Source: Acanthochlamys bracteata
Taxonomy: Eukaryota; Streptophyta; Magnoliopsida; Pandanales; Velloziaceae
Reading direction: 5' to 3'
Assembly: GCA_019914995.1 (NCBI GenBank)
Contig: CM034145.1
Location: 4,843,262 to 4,907,261, forward strand
DNA: 64,000 nt
Shown: in pieces, positions 1-19,271 of the stretch
Layout: every line of letters starts with the position of its first letter
Position numbering within the stretch: the first letter of the stretch is position 1
Translations under genes and position numbers: made by a program
The notes under the pieces: generated by a model
What the model saw: the letters and a program-made list of their open reading frames with translations, nothing else
Told to the model about the DNA's origin: nothing
Database searches by the model: none

Positions 1-77
1 TTCCAGCACGGTTCTTCAAACAAACAGAACATCTTAAGTGAGATTGATCATGTATATAGTGCCTAGCAACTTTCTTT

Positions 78-3428
<3,351 letters not shown>

Positions 3429-4135
3429 TGCTCGATCGATCAACTGAAAAAACTAACAAGCAGATCGGGAAAACCTTTTTTTTTCTTTGTTTGATCGATC
3501 AAAGAATTTGAGTAGAGAGATGAAGATAGAACAAGAAATAAATAACGGCCAGTGATTGGTTAGTAAAGCTTTGGAGTGAACTAAGAAATCGGAACTTTCG
3601 AAATTAGTCCCTGACGAAATGTTTGTAAAATGTAACTGTAAAGGGTTTTCATTTTAATCATTAATATACAGGGTTCTTTAAATAAGTTAAGCAATATTTT
3701 GTTATTTTATTTTTAATTATAAAGTGAGTACGCAAGTTAAAATATTAATTAATAAATGAAAAAATAGTGCATGCTAGATGACATCAGTCATCTTATGCAT
3801 TACCAAATTTGTTTTTTGCTTCTAATATTTCAAGTGATTGTATAAATTATTATAACTTGCATAATGATTGAATATTCCAAAATCTTAGAAAAACTTGGAA
3901 ATAAGAACAATAATTGCTTGATGCAGTATATAATGATTTACTAACGTTACTGTATACGTCAACATTCAAGCGTAATACTTTACAGAAACAGAAAAAAAGA
4001 ATCAATTGTAATATATATATTGGTGAACATCGCCACTTGCAAGAGTAATGTAGTTTTTCATTTAAACAAACACTAAAGACTAATACAGCTTCAACTTGAA
4101 GTTATTTTCCTATCTACTGCTGCATGTAACGATTC
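3429..4135. other. Upstream region of the aminotransferase gene
   Basis: The first 120 bases hold the CT-rich leader of the minus-strand aminotransferase, read on the reverse strand, with a CCAAT-like motif near 3550-3560. Beyond 3600 it is AT-rich with no supportable gene. No TATA box could be assigned with confidence. Confidence 0.4.
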
Positions 4136-4139
4136 AAGT

Positions 4140-4447
4140 CACCGTTCTTGGTACCAGAAGCCAAAACTGCAATTTACAACATAAACAAAATTTGCTCTCA
4201 AGAGCTGCAGCTGAATGATGGCAAAGGGAAAGTGATTGCATGTAGAAGTGCTTGCATGGCATTCAGAAGTGACCAATATTGCTGCTCCGGTGAATATCAG
4301 GGTCCTGGCAAGTACGAACCTACCAAGTATCTTGCCATCAAACTTGCATCGATGCTCATGATTATGAGACCAACACTTCACCTGTGTGGAGCTAATTACA
4401 TCATCACTTTTTGTGTCCTTGATTGGGATGTTTTCATGTTTGAATAG
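4140..4447 (+). pseudogene. Thaumatin-like protein (PR-5) C-terminal fragment, frameshifted
   Basis: Translated on the plus strand it contains ICSQELQL, a basic CRSACMAF segment, QYCCSGEYQGPGKYEPTKY and CGANYIITFC. These match, in order, the C-terminal third of thaumatin-like/PR-5 proteins (NxxCPxELQV, ACKSAC, CCSGxY, CxPTxYS, GANYxITFCP). Between PTKY and GANY the reading frame slips: the expected acidic and aromatic stretch is found in the neighbouring frame (CIDAHDYETNTSP, about 4348-4385), after which the first frame resumes. One conserved cysteine after GPGK is replaced by tyrosine. The final FCP motif is FCV and runs on to a stop at 4447. The upstream two thirds of the family (signal peptide and REDDD cleft) are not recognisable. 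The homology is clear; loss of function is inferred from truncation and frameshift. Confidence 0.75.
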
Positions 4448-4651
4448 CTGTAGGAGAATGACATACTATTGAACTACTGAAACATAAATGACCAGTTATG
4501 TAAGAATATGGTAATTCTATGCTGCTTTGAAAATTAGGGAGGAGAACTAAGAAATTAGAAAATGCTTTAACAATCAGTAGCTACAATTAGAAATGCTTTA
4601 ACTTCCTCAGACATCTAAGTCACATGATTAGTTTTTAATGTCTTCTTGCAG

Positions 4652-4755
4652 CATTGATGAACAACAAAGTTGGAAAGCCCCTGACTACCAAAAGTGGAGC
4701 CATTGCAAACTACCACGACATGGGGGCAGAAGAAATAACCTTCTCAAAGCCCTGA
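4652..4755 (+). pseudogene. Possible isolated terminal exon, unknown protein
   Basis: A polypyrimidine tract and TTGCAG acceptor end at 4651, followed by an open frame that includes an ATG at 4657 and stops at 4753-4755. It reads MNNKVGKPLTTKSGAIANYH and then DMGAEEITFSKP. The composition is less AT-rich than the surroundings and looks coding, but I do not recognise the family. No matching upstream exon was found. It may be a captured or stranded terminal exon in a zone that also holds a thaumatin-like piece and a CLASP-like piece. Confidence 0.25.
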
Positions 4756-5160
4756 GTCCTAGTCTAGTGTTTGAAACCACAGAAGAGGACTATCAATACT
4801 TTTCTTTGCAACTGCAGTAATAAGGACCCAGTCATCAGATCAATTTCAGGTAAAAACTATAACCAAAAGATTTATGTACAAAAAAAGAAGCAGTTCAACA
4901 TCGTTCTTCACAATAAAGAATTGTTAAAACTTCAACAAAACCATATACTAAACTAGCCAAAATGACTATGATGGGTAGAGCACCAGTGCCATCTGAATCC
5001 AACAGCAACATCTTCATATCGGCAAGAATTGAAGACATAACATGGGATAAAACATGGACCTACAGTCTAAGCAAAAGAATAAGTTTCTGCCCAGTGTTGC
5101 TCCATGGAACATCGGCACCATCAATCTACAGTTGCCTTCTTGACATCCAAGACTTAGTAA

Positions 5161-5319
5161 ATCACCAGAAACAGATCGAAACGACACCATGCAATATAAA
5201 CCAACGAAAAAACACCGAAAAACACAAACAAAAACCAATATCACCAGAAACAGATCGAAACAACATCATGAAATAGAAACCAACGAAAAAATGCCCAAAA
5301 ACACAAACAAACCAAATAT
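5161..5319. repeat. Imperfect 79-bp tandem duplication
   Basis: The block starting TCACCAGAAACAGATCGAAA at 5162 recurs at 5241, with a few substitutions across the unit. Both copies contain ACCAACGAAAAAA and ACACAAACAAA. Spurious short ORFs on the minus strand here come from the repeat. Confidence 0.85.
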
Positions 5320-5409
5320 ACACGAATAAGAATGAGAAACAACCGAACAAATTTCAGATAGAGCGATTCAGACACAATACAGATTCGTATAACTACCTTC
5401 CACCAGAAA

Positions 5410-5880
5410 ACGGAATTCGAACAAGCTAGAATGGATTCTAGCTCGTCGGGAGAGTTGTAGCAGCTGAGTATGGCTGCTGTCGCTCTTCACCTATGGTTAG
5501 TTCCAAACAGAGAGAGAAAGAAAAAGGTAAGATTCAAGTCGAGTCAAGGAATTGGTAAGCCGCTCAACTCCAGCCAATCGCTCCTTTCTATCCTTTGCTC
5601 GAACCATCTCCAATGCTCTCTCCATTGCCAGGGATTCGAGATCTACCAGAATTCGAACAGAAATTGCAAGAAATTAGTAGCGTAATTGAGAGAAATCGAG
5701 AACGAAACTAGGAATTAGAGAAAATCACAAACAATTTTGCACCTGTAATCGCAATATAATGAATCTCGTCTCCGACAGTGGTCGAAATCAAGTCACGGTA
5801 GGAAGTGGGCGAGGGAGGAAACCGAGCGGGAGAGATGAGAGAAAGGGTGAGATCAGAGGAAAAAGAAGAGAAACACGAAA
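5410..5880 (-). pseudogene. CLASP-like 5' leader and first-exon remnant
   Basis: On the minus strand a CT-rich leader-like stretch (5880-5760) is followed by a possible GT donor (CAG|GTGCAAA near 5740). An ATG at 5625 then opens MERALEMVRAKDRKERL followed by AGVERL. This resembles the start of plant CLASP (microtubule-associated TOG protein), which as I remember it begins MEEALELARAKDTKERM. After VERL the frame degenerates and stops. About 90 bases further on (5450-5410) a second frame gives SPDELESILAC, reminiscent of the next CLASP segment. Nothing downstream on this strand down to about 3700 continues the protein, so this would be a truncated 5' fragment. The match rests on memory of a short segment. 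An unrelated short gene or 5' leader is possible. Confidence 0.4.
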
Positions 5881-5959
5881 GCAGCACTGCACTATAACTG
5901 GGGTAAAGTTGGAACAGAAATCAATGGGTACGCGTTAACTCTGCATACGGGTGAACGAT

Positions 5960-6678
5960 TATTGAGCGTATGTTCTTTTCACTTTATAATTTATTATTTT
6001 ACTATTAATTTATTTAATTTAGTTTAATTATATAACATATAAGAAAATATATTTAATTAATTTTTTTAAACAAAATAAAAAAGTAATTTAATGTAATAAT
6101 ATTATTGAAAATAACGAACTTTTACTTATTTAATTTTATTTTAATTTTAATTTATTTTTATTTTCTTATTAATTAAAGGTGAATAATTTACTTTCACTTT
6201 TAGATTTATTATTTATGTTTCAAATTTATTTTCAAACTTATTTTTAATTATAAAAATCAATTTTAAACAAAATTAAATATAAAATTAAACTAAATTTCTT
6301 TTAAAAAATTTACTTTTTAAATTTTAGAACAATTTTTATTTTTAAAATAAAATTAAAATACAAATTATTTTTAAATTGAGTTTTAATTTTAATTTTTATA
6401 AACTAATTATAAAAAAAATTAATAGTAAGGTAAATACTGCCCTTATTCGTCGCCAACCAAACATGAAGTTAGCAGGCATTTTTATGGAATTATTTGGAGG
6501 TATTTGTAAAAAAAAATTTATAAAATAAAAAATATTTGATTTTATTTAAATAAATTTTATTATTTTGATTAAAAAATTAAAATAATAAATAAAAAGTTAT
6601 TAGATAAAACTTTTTTATTTTTAGAATTTTAAATAAATTTATAAATTATTATAAAAAATTTATATTAAATGAAATAAA
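5960..6678. repeat. AT-rich intergenic DNA with short-element remnants
   Basis: Very AT-rich, with no ORF of interest. The part from about 6470 to 6675 carries the same core as many other places in the window (runs of AAATTTATAAA, TTTTATTATTTTGATTAAAAAAT). It is probably a decayed copy of the abundant short-element family. Confidence 0.5.
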
Positions 6679-6691
6679 CCCCCCCCCCCCC
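6679..6691. repeat. Poly-C tract (13 bases)
   Basis: An uninterrupted run of 13 C on the plus strand, about 150 bases upstream of the MCM5 start codon, at the junction between AT-rich DNA and the MCM5 promoter and leader. Confidence 0.9.
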
Positions 6692-6778
6692 ATCTGCCTT
6701 CGCATCTTCTCGCCACATTCCTAACTACTTTCCCTCCAAAACTCTACACTCTTATCTCACATCGCCGCCAACCATTCC

Positions 6779-6789
6779 TTCCCGCCAAA
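6779..6789 (-). promoter_or_regulatory. E2F-type site upstream of MCM5
   Basis: TTCCCGCCAAA (reverse complement TTTGGCGGGAA) matches the canonical E2F/DP site and lies 51 bases upstream of the MCM5 ATG. Plant MCM genes are known E2F targets expressed at G1/S, so site and gene agree. Confidence 0.8.
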
Positions 6790-6840
6790 TTTTCTCCATC
6801 AATCAATCGGCTTCGACCGTACGATCGAGAGAGGGTGGTG

Positions 6841-11679
<4,839 letters not shown>

Positions 11680-12303
11680 GATTCTTAAGATTTTATGACG
11701 TTACAAAATCTATCCTCATATGAAGATTGGTATCTAGTTAAAGGAAAGCCTATGGCAACATTGAAGATGGAGAGGTTCACTTCAGGTTTCATACTGTATC
11801 GACACAGATGACCCTGGAACACATTGTTATTGTTGTTGTCTTTTGATATAAACTGCATCTCAGCCAGAGATCGTAGCATGTAGTAAGATTGCTTCATTAT
11901 GTACATGTATCATTGTTTATTTTCGTCTAAACTTTCAAGCATTATGTACTTAATCATAATGCAATGTATCATTTTCCTGAACTATAGTTCCAATTATGCT
12001 AAATGAAATTATCTTGGCCCTGTAATGCAATAAGGTTTTGTTTGGTTACGGGTATTTTTTTAAAATGGATTTGAGAAGTGAGTTGAGTTTTGTATTTTAT
12101 TGAATTTAGAAATAAATTGGAAGTATTTTTTTGTTTGATTGATTTTCGAGGTGATTTTTCTGCGGAAAAAAGTGAATCTAGAAATTAGAATTATGAAACA
12201 AGCTCAAAGTGAAGTTAATAGGACCGAACACGCAAATTAACGCTGTAAAGTTTTCGTTATCCACAGAGATTCCCTCTCTCTCTCTTTCTTCTCAGTTTCT
12301 CCG
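11680..12303. other. MCM5 3' region and oxidoreductase 5' region
   Basis: The first 300 bases look like an MCM5 3' UTR. From about 12,030 to 12,200 there is an AT-rich stretch (starting GTTTTGTTTGGTTACGGG) resembling a decayed short element. From 12,265 a CT-rich leader precedes the next gene's ATG. Confidence 0.45.
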
Positions 12304-14923
12304 ATGCCGGCGGCGGCAGTGTTTCATCGCCGTTTTCGTTCACCATTTCCAAGAAACCCGAATAGCTCCTTAGGCCGGTGCTCTTTCTTCTCTTCTCACT
12401 CCACTCTGCTTTCCTTTGCTCAGAGTCATCGTACCTTTGCCGCTGCAGACCACCGTCATCTCAACTTCGCTGTCCTCGGAGCTGGCTTCGCCGGTCTCTC
12501 TGTTACTTACCATCTCCTCAAGGTCTCTCTATTTCTTACAATGAGTTAAAAAAAATTCATCTTTGTCATTGTTAAGTGCGATTTGACTTTTTCAAGTCTT
12601 GTGTGAACAAATTAATGTCTTAGAAGACATATTTTGTTTAGAGACTTGATAGATGAATCCTTGTGAATTATTTGCAGCATAGGTCGAAGGAATCCCATCT
12701 ATGCATAGATATTTATGACGAAGTTGGGATTGGTGGTGGTGCGTCTGGTGTTGCAGGAGGATTGATTCATCCTTACTCACCTAAAGGTCTCATATTTGTT
12801 TCAGTTTTCGTAATTTGTTCTTGTTTACGTTATGCAGATTTTTAGCATTCTTGCTCTTCTAGTTTATCTTGGCTTATATATTTAAACTTGTGAAGTTGTA
12901 ATCTTGCCCATAAAGTCTTGTCTCTTAATGTACGTAACTCGAGACTTTATCAAGAATCAAACTGTGATCTCTGAAACGATTTGATAAATTTAGTATTGTC
13001 TGTAGCTAAGGCTTTGTGGAGAGGTTCTGAATGCTGGAAAGAGTGCTTGTCACTAATTGCTGTTGCTGAGAGTGCAGCAGAAGCAAGTAAACAAGACCGC
13101 GTACCTCTAGAGTACTCTTGCAGTTACGATGAGCAAATTGTTTGGAGAAGGTAATTCCTACTTTTGGGTAAAACATTTGTTTAGATGTATGCTATTTCAA
13201 TTTCATAGCTAGAATTTGCATGGATTGGTTCAACTTGTATGTATAAGTTTGAAATTCTCTTGAAAAGACCCTAGTTTGAAATTCTCTTGGGATTGGTATA
13301 ATGGACTGTGAAAGCCTGATAGATGTATGCAGAGTTGTTCCTAATTTGAAATTTGTTTCCTTTAACAGGGGTATCTTAAGACCTGCAACAGAGAAAATTT
13401 TGGAGTCCTTAATGAAGGTACTTTGGAGTAAATATCTGAATATAATGGTTCTTCCTTTTGAGGTTAAGATTTTTAACCTTCATAGTTTGTCTTTTCTTGA
13501 AGTGATTTAGAATGCCCAAGATAGCCTTGAAGATTGTTCTTTACACGTGTTGGATGAAAATGCTGCAAGAAACCTTGTACCTGATTTAGATCTCAAATCT
13601 GGTTCCGCTATCTACATGCCATTCGGTGTGAATATCCATCCAAAGCATTATCTAGAGGTGTAGATGCTTCATCCCACATCTTCCTGTTATCCTTTTTAAC
13701 TTGTATGTTTCCATTAACTATACTTCAAATTTGGCACATGTTTGTTGATTATCTTTTCTTTTCCTACTAATGCAGGCACTTTTTCTGGCTTGCTGTAATG
13801 CTGCTGATGAAAATTCAGCATTGGATTGTAACAGAAGGGAAGTTAACTTGTACAGGAAATCTCTTGGTAGTCTTGCTGACCTGCAAGGTATTCCTTCACT
13901 CTCTGCAGATAGAAATATATTACTAAACCTTTCAAGCTATCGATATGTGGCATAGGTAACAATGTGGGACCTAAATGCTAAAATTAAGTCCTTTATGCAC
14001 CTGTTCATAGTGATGATACATGTAAGTATTCCTCTGAGTTTCAAGTCTGATTTAGTAATTGGAACATTCTCAAGTCACTCCTCTGCATTCTTGGCTTACC
14101 AATGACGATGCTAGTTTAAAAGTTCATTTGTCCATGTTGTCTAGACTACACTTACTGTCGTTGTTTAGTAAGAGAGCGACTTTTATCTTGGCTGCTTCTG
14201 AAGATCACTGTGATACGTGGTTCTTGCAGGAAAGTATGATGCAGTTATCATCTGTCTTGGTGCTAAAGTGAATAAGCTTCCAGAACTCTATGGGAAGCTT
14301 CCTCTGAGGACATGCAGGGGCATCGTTGCTCAACTTCAGTTGCCCAATGATGCAAAGTATGTTCTTGTGATTTCATTAATTGCATAACCATTTAGAAAAT
14401 TAGTTATGTTTCAGCAGTATAAAAATCACATTATCCTTGTTCCAGTGCTACTGAATACAGTGACAAAAGCCCCTCCATCCTGTCTGATGCATGGCTTGCT
14501 TTCCAAGGACCACAAAACGTGCTTATGGGTTCAACATGGGATTGGAACTCGGAAGATTACTCATGCATAGCCTCCCTTGAAGAGGCTTCTCGAGCACTAG
14601 AAGAGCTACTCCCAAAGGCATCAACTGTTTACCCTGCTATTAGGAAATGGAAATTTGTTGAAGCTAGAGCAGGTCTAAGGGCAATGCCACCAAAAACTCC
14701 TCTTGGCTCGGTTCCACTTTTAGGTTGCGTGGATGATGCAGTTAGAGATGGAGGACATTGTAAGTATTGGTTACTTGGGGGACTTGGCTCTAGAGGGCTT
14801 CTTTATCATGGTTTGCTAGGTAAACTAACAGCAAACGCTGTACTTTCTTGTGATGAAAATGTCATTCCTCCTGAATTTACTTCGTGGAAGCAAAGTAAAC
14901 CATGGAGAAAAACTTCTTTCTGA
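12304..14923 (+). CDS. FAD-dependent oxidoreductase, DAO family, organelle-targeted, 8 exons
   Basis: Flavin oxidoreductase of the D-amino-acid oxidase/glycine-oxidase fold; substrate not predictable. Exons: 12304-12522, 12678-12786, 13006-13150, 13369-13417, 13511-13657, 13776-13887, 14230-14356, 14446-14923, joining in frame to 461 residues. Residues 1-50 are rich in Arg, Ser and Phe, typical of a plastid or mitochondrial presequence. NFAVLGAGFAGLSVTYHLLK (about 54-73) is a Rossmann FAD-binding motif with GxGxxG. YDEVGIGGGASGVAGGLIHP follows and matches the segment after the Rossmann fold in DAO proteins. The C-terminal exon contains WLLGGLGSRGLLYHGLLGK, the second FAD-contacting glycine-rich motif. 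Similar single-copy plant proteins are annotated only as FAD-dependent oxidoreductase family. The start is the first ATG of the leader and is in frame with the presequence. Confidence 0.9.
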
Positions 14924-15706
14924 AATTTAATTGGTGAGATTTCAAATACACCCTGCAGTTCTTGTGCTGCATAAATATGATTTGGCATTTTTAAGTTTAC
15001 AATGGTTTTGTTGTTTGTTCAGAGATGGTGCCTGAACTCTATTATGCAAATTGTTTTAAAGGCTTGGCTGTCGATGCAGAGTGCTGATAGCTGTACAGAG
15101 CATATATGTAACAGAAAGAGGTGAAGCATTAGAATCTAAAATTAAAAGCTCAAGTGTTCTAGCTTATAGATTCTAATGTTTTTCAGCTTTGTAACAGCTG
15201 TTACATTACTCAGTAAAAAGTTTGCAAAGAAATAGGAGAAAATGAAGAATATCTTCAAGAATATCTTTTGTTCTTTCCATAAACTTTTATTACTGCATCA
15301 TAGTGAAGGAAAGAAACAAACTGTAAATTTCTGATAAAAAATAAAGGAGAGTTTATGAATTGAAATGGCAAGATAGAACAAGGGTTTTATATATAAAACA
15401 GGAAAACCATATAATACAAATAATCAAATTTCATACATCTTTTTTTGGCTTTTTTTGGCCCCATTCACTCTCACTTTATGATTGTAAGACTGATGAAATC
15501 TGAAGCTCTGAGTGAACAAATTATGACTCTTCTTGTGCTGCATTACTAAATCTTTGAAAAAAACCAAACAACATTATTTTCCCACCACATTATTCCCCAC
15601 CTAACATAACAAACCAAAGCAAGAAAAAAAAAGAACCCTATTACTCCTCGATGAATTTCTTCATTTCAATTCTCAATCATCACTTCTGCAATTTGTTTCA
15701 ATTATC
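14924..15706. other. Convergent 3' regions
   Basis: The space between the plus-strand oxidoreductase stop and the minus-strand H+-ATPase stop. It holds the two 3' UTRs facing each other. No ORF or RNA gene is supportable. GAATATCTTCAAGAATATCTT near 15,247 is a short direct repeat. Confidence 0.6.
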
Positions 15707-18700
15707 TTAGACAGTGTAGTGTTGCTGGATTGTTTCAATATCCAAACCCTTCAACTTCACCACTGACTCAACATGCCCTTTAAGAGTATGCAACTCCCTC
15801 AGCCTACAAAAACATTCCAATTTTCAGTCAGTAACAAATCTTCAGAATTTCACAAGCTTCAAAATGAACCGATCAAATATTTTTTTAGTTGTAGAAAATT
15901 ATCACCTTGCAACCTCGGCGCGCCTCTTCGCCTGTTCCGCAATCTCAGACAACTCTCTGTAGCTCTTGTCGTTGAATAGGGCTGATGTATCCGGTGCCTG
16001 AAGTCCGTGAAGTGTTCTTTGAGCCAACGCCCACTGTGCCTCCCTCTCGCCTCTTCCATAATCCTTCTTGTGCGTGAATGCAATCTGGAAACAGTTCATT
16101 CAAACAGTTAGCTATATAAGTACTCGAACAAATGCGCTAACAGAACTCCAGCAGAAAGTTGAACTAACTGACTGACCCTGTTTTCGGTGAGGTTGTCCCA
16201 TGCACGGCCGCTAAGAGCGTAACGGATGATGAATTTCAGGATGTCAAGAGGGAAGTAAGTGATGATGCTGAAGAGCCAGATGATTCCTGCCCATGCCCAG
16301 CCAATTCCCTGAATTCTTGCAAATCCCCAGGTGAAGTAAACAGCAATGGCGGTCGCAATCTGCGTTCCGATCAAAGATCACCGCAGAAATTTAGTTCATA
16401 GTTTAGTGTTACTAATATAGTGAAAGAAAGAATTCATGATCATGCTCATCGTTGGCTTGTATTACCAGTTGAGCAACGAGGAAAGCGAAGACGAGAAGAA
16501 GACCAGGGCGTTCGACGAAAGACCAGCTCCTTGACCTTGTAACGAAGATGAGTGCCTGACTGATGATGCTGACTTGAAGGTACAGTGCCGATGTGAGCTC
16601 GTCGTTGCTGTCCCTGATCGACCTTACTCCGAACATCTTCTGCAAGAGTAGTCATGAATGAATTAGTTAATGGTGATCGTCGGTAACGGTACCAATGGAA
16701 ATGAAAGTAAGAAGCACAGTAGTTACGGTGAAGAAGTCCGTGTCGCGGACGAGCCAGAAGAAAACAACGGTCATGAGAGCAAGGTAAGTGCCCAGGACAA
16801 CACCGGTGGCGAAGATTTCCTTCAGCTTCCATGAATCAGGGACCGGCGATGGCTTGACGCGATCTTTGGATATAGTCATGATGGTACCGTCGTTGAGGAT
16901 GGCAATGATGAGGACCATGAACGGTGAGAAGTCGAACTTCCAGATGAGTGCGATGAGGAGGAACCCTAGCACGATACGGATGGTGATCGAGACGGCGTAG
17001 ATCGTGTAGTTCTTCATACGCTGGAAGATAGCACGGCTTGTCAAGACTGCGCTGACGATAACGCTAAGACCGGGCTCAGTGAGGACAATGTCGGAGGCGC
17101 TGCGTGCAGCATCGGTAGCGTCAGCGACTGCGATTCCAATATCGGCTTTCTTCAATGCAGGAGCATCGTTCACACCGTCACCGGTCATACCGCAGATGTG
17201 CTTCCTGTCCTGGAGTCTCTTCACGATCTCATACTTGTGCTCAGGGAAGACTCCGGCAAATCCGTCAGCCTTTTCGATGAGCTCATCGACAGGCAAACCA
17301 GTTGCGCCTTCGCTATGCTTGTCACCGAGAAGAGTTGAAGATGGATACATGTTGGTGCCCATACCCAAACGCCTGCCGGTTTCTTTTGCAATGGCAAGCT
17401 GATCGCCGGTTATCATCTTAACGTTGACTCCGAGGTTGAGTGCCCGACGGATTGTCTCAGCACTGTCGTGCCTTGGTGGATCGAACAAAGGAAGAAGGCC
17501 AAGGAACTGCCATGGGCCACCGGCGCTCTCCTTGGTAGCCTCAGGCACGTCCTGCATGGCAACACCAAGAGCACGGAGACCGCGGTCGGCGAACTTACCG
17601 ATCATGTCGTGGATATTCTTCTTGGTATCCTCCTTCATGTCGCAAAGATCGACGATCTGTTCTGGTGCTCCCTTGCTGATCCTATACCACTTGCCATCGG
17701 AGTCGTCGATGTAAGTGATAGCGGTACGCTTCTCGACGGGGTTGAATGGCAAGAAGTGTAGTTCTTGGATTCCGGCACGAGCTTCCTTTGGGTCGGCGAG
17801 CATGTTAACTATTGTAGCATCGATTGCGTCCTGGTTCTCAACCCTTGAAGCTCTTGCAGCATAGAGGATCACGGTATCCTTGTCCATGTCCTTCCCGAAA
17901 ACTTCGATGATGCTCTTGTCGACGGTGAGCTTGTTGAGGGTCAACGTTCCGGTCTTGTCGCTGCACAATACGTCCATGCCAGCCATTTCTTCGATCGCCG
18001 TCATTCTCTTAGTGATAGCTCCTTGCTGAGATAAACGGTGAGACCCAATTGCCATGGTGACAGACAAAACAGTCGGCATGGCAATCGGGATACCCCCGAT
18101 GAGGAGAACGAGCAAGTTATCGATTCCTTCTCTATACCGACGGTGTTGGATTGGGTACATGACAACGATCTCAACGAGCATGCCAACAGCGATGGAGCAG
18201 ATACAGAAGTTTCCGATAGCGGTGAGGACCTGCTGGAAGTGACCGACATTGTTGGTGCTATCAACAAGGTGAGCGGCCTTGCCGAAGAAGGTGTGAACAC
18301 CGGTAGCGATAACGATCGCCTCGATCTCACCCTGCTTGCAAGTAGACCCAGAGAAAATTTCGTCGCCGGGGTGTTTAGTCACCGGTAACGATTCACCGGT
18401 CAGTGCAGCTTGATCAATCTTTAATGGATCACCTTCAAGAAGCCGCGCGTCTGCTGGAATAATATCACCAAGCTTAATGCTGATGATGTCACCGGGTACA
18501 AGAATCTCGGCTTCCTGCTCCGACCATTTACCGTCTCTAAGAACTTTCGTTTTTGGAGCAAGTCCAGCCATGAGTGCAGCTGCGGCATTGCCGGCACTGT
18601 TCTCCTCAAAAAACGAAATAGTCGAGTTGACGAAGAGGAGAACAACGATACCGACGAAATCCTGCCAGTCCGGTGGCTTGCCACCACCGTTCGCCAAGAC

Positions 18701-19170
18701 CAACGCCATGATTGCTGCACTCTCCATGACCCATGATAGTGGGTTCCACATGAATCCCAAAAACTTCAACAGCTTGCTTTCCTGTTCATCACCAATATCA
18801 AACATTTCTGTTTAACCAAATGCTGCTTTAATTAAAACCAAAGATTCGGGTATTAAAAAATGTATGCATTATAAACCTTCTTCTCTTCAAGCTTGTTAGG
18901 GCCGAAGATTTGAAGACGCTGCTCGCCTTCGGCGGTGGTAAGACCTTCCTTGGAACATTTCAGTTGGGCAAACACGTCCTCCATCGGAATGTTCTCCTAT
19001 AGACGAGAGAGAGAGAGAGATTACAAAAATAATAATAATAAAGAAGAACAAATTAACATGAATAATAAAGAAGAACAATAGATTAAACGTGAACATACGA
19101 GATCGACAGTTTCGTTCTTGATGTCATGGAGAGAGGAATCGGCCTTGCTGCTGCTATTATCAGAGGCCAT
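15707..19170 (-). CDS. AHA: Plasma-membrane H+-ATPase (P3A-type), 7 exons
   Basis: Primary proton pump of the plasma membrane. Exons (high to low): 19170-19099, 18996-18877, 18781-16727, 16639-16466, 16359-16177, 16084-15906, 15803-15707, joining in frame to 959 residues. It starts [20 protein letters not shown]; the KNETVDLENIP block is the normal family N-terminus, preceded by an unusual Ser-rich extension. Visible motifs: LTGES (dephosphorylation loop), [16 protein letters not shown] with the phosphorylated Asp near 339, [40 protein letters not shown], and membrane segments in exons 3-5. The C-terminal regulatory domain is intact and ends QQHYTV, the 14-3-3 binding site with the phosphorylatable penultimate Thr. 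The third exon (2055 bp) carries most of the protein. Which AHA paralog it corresponds to cannot be settled here. Confidence 0.96.
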
Positions 19171-19271
19171 TTTTTTTGGGGTTGTTTTTTTTTGGTAGGT
19201 AGGGGTGGATACAAAGGGAAGAATGGCAGGGAAGACACAGGCGCCGAGCAGAGCAAGCAAAAGAAGAGGGG

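Noticed and set aside
13990-14050. C/D-box snoRNA-like TGATGA and CTGA pair in an oxidoreductase intron
   Set aside because: The boxes are too close and there is no terminal stem or internal C'/D' pair.
16446-16832. Long antisense and alternative-frame ORFs over the H+-ATPase (also at 17,079-18,815)
   Set aside because: They are shadows of the GC-richer ATPase exons and show no family motifs.
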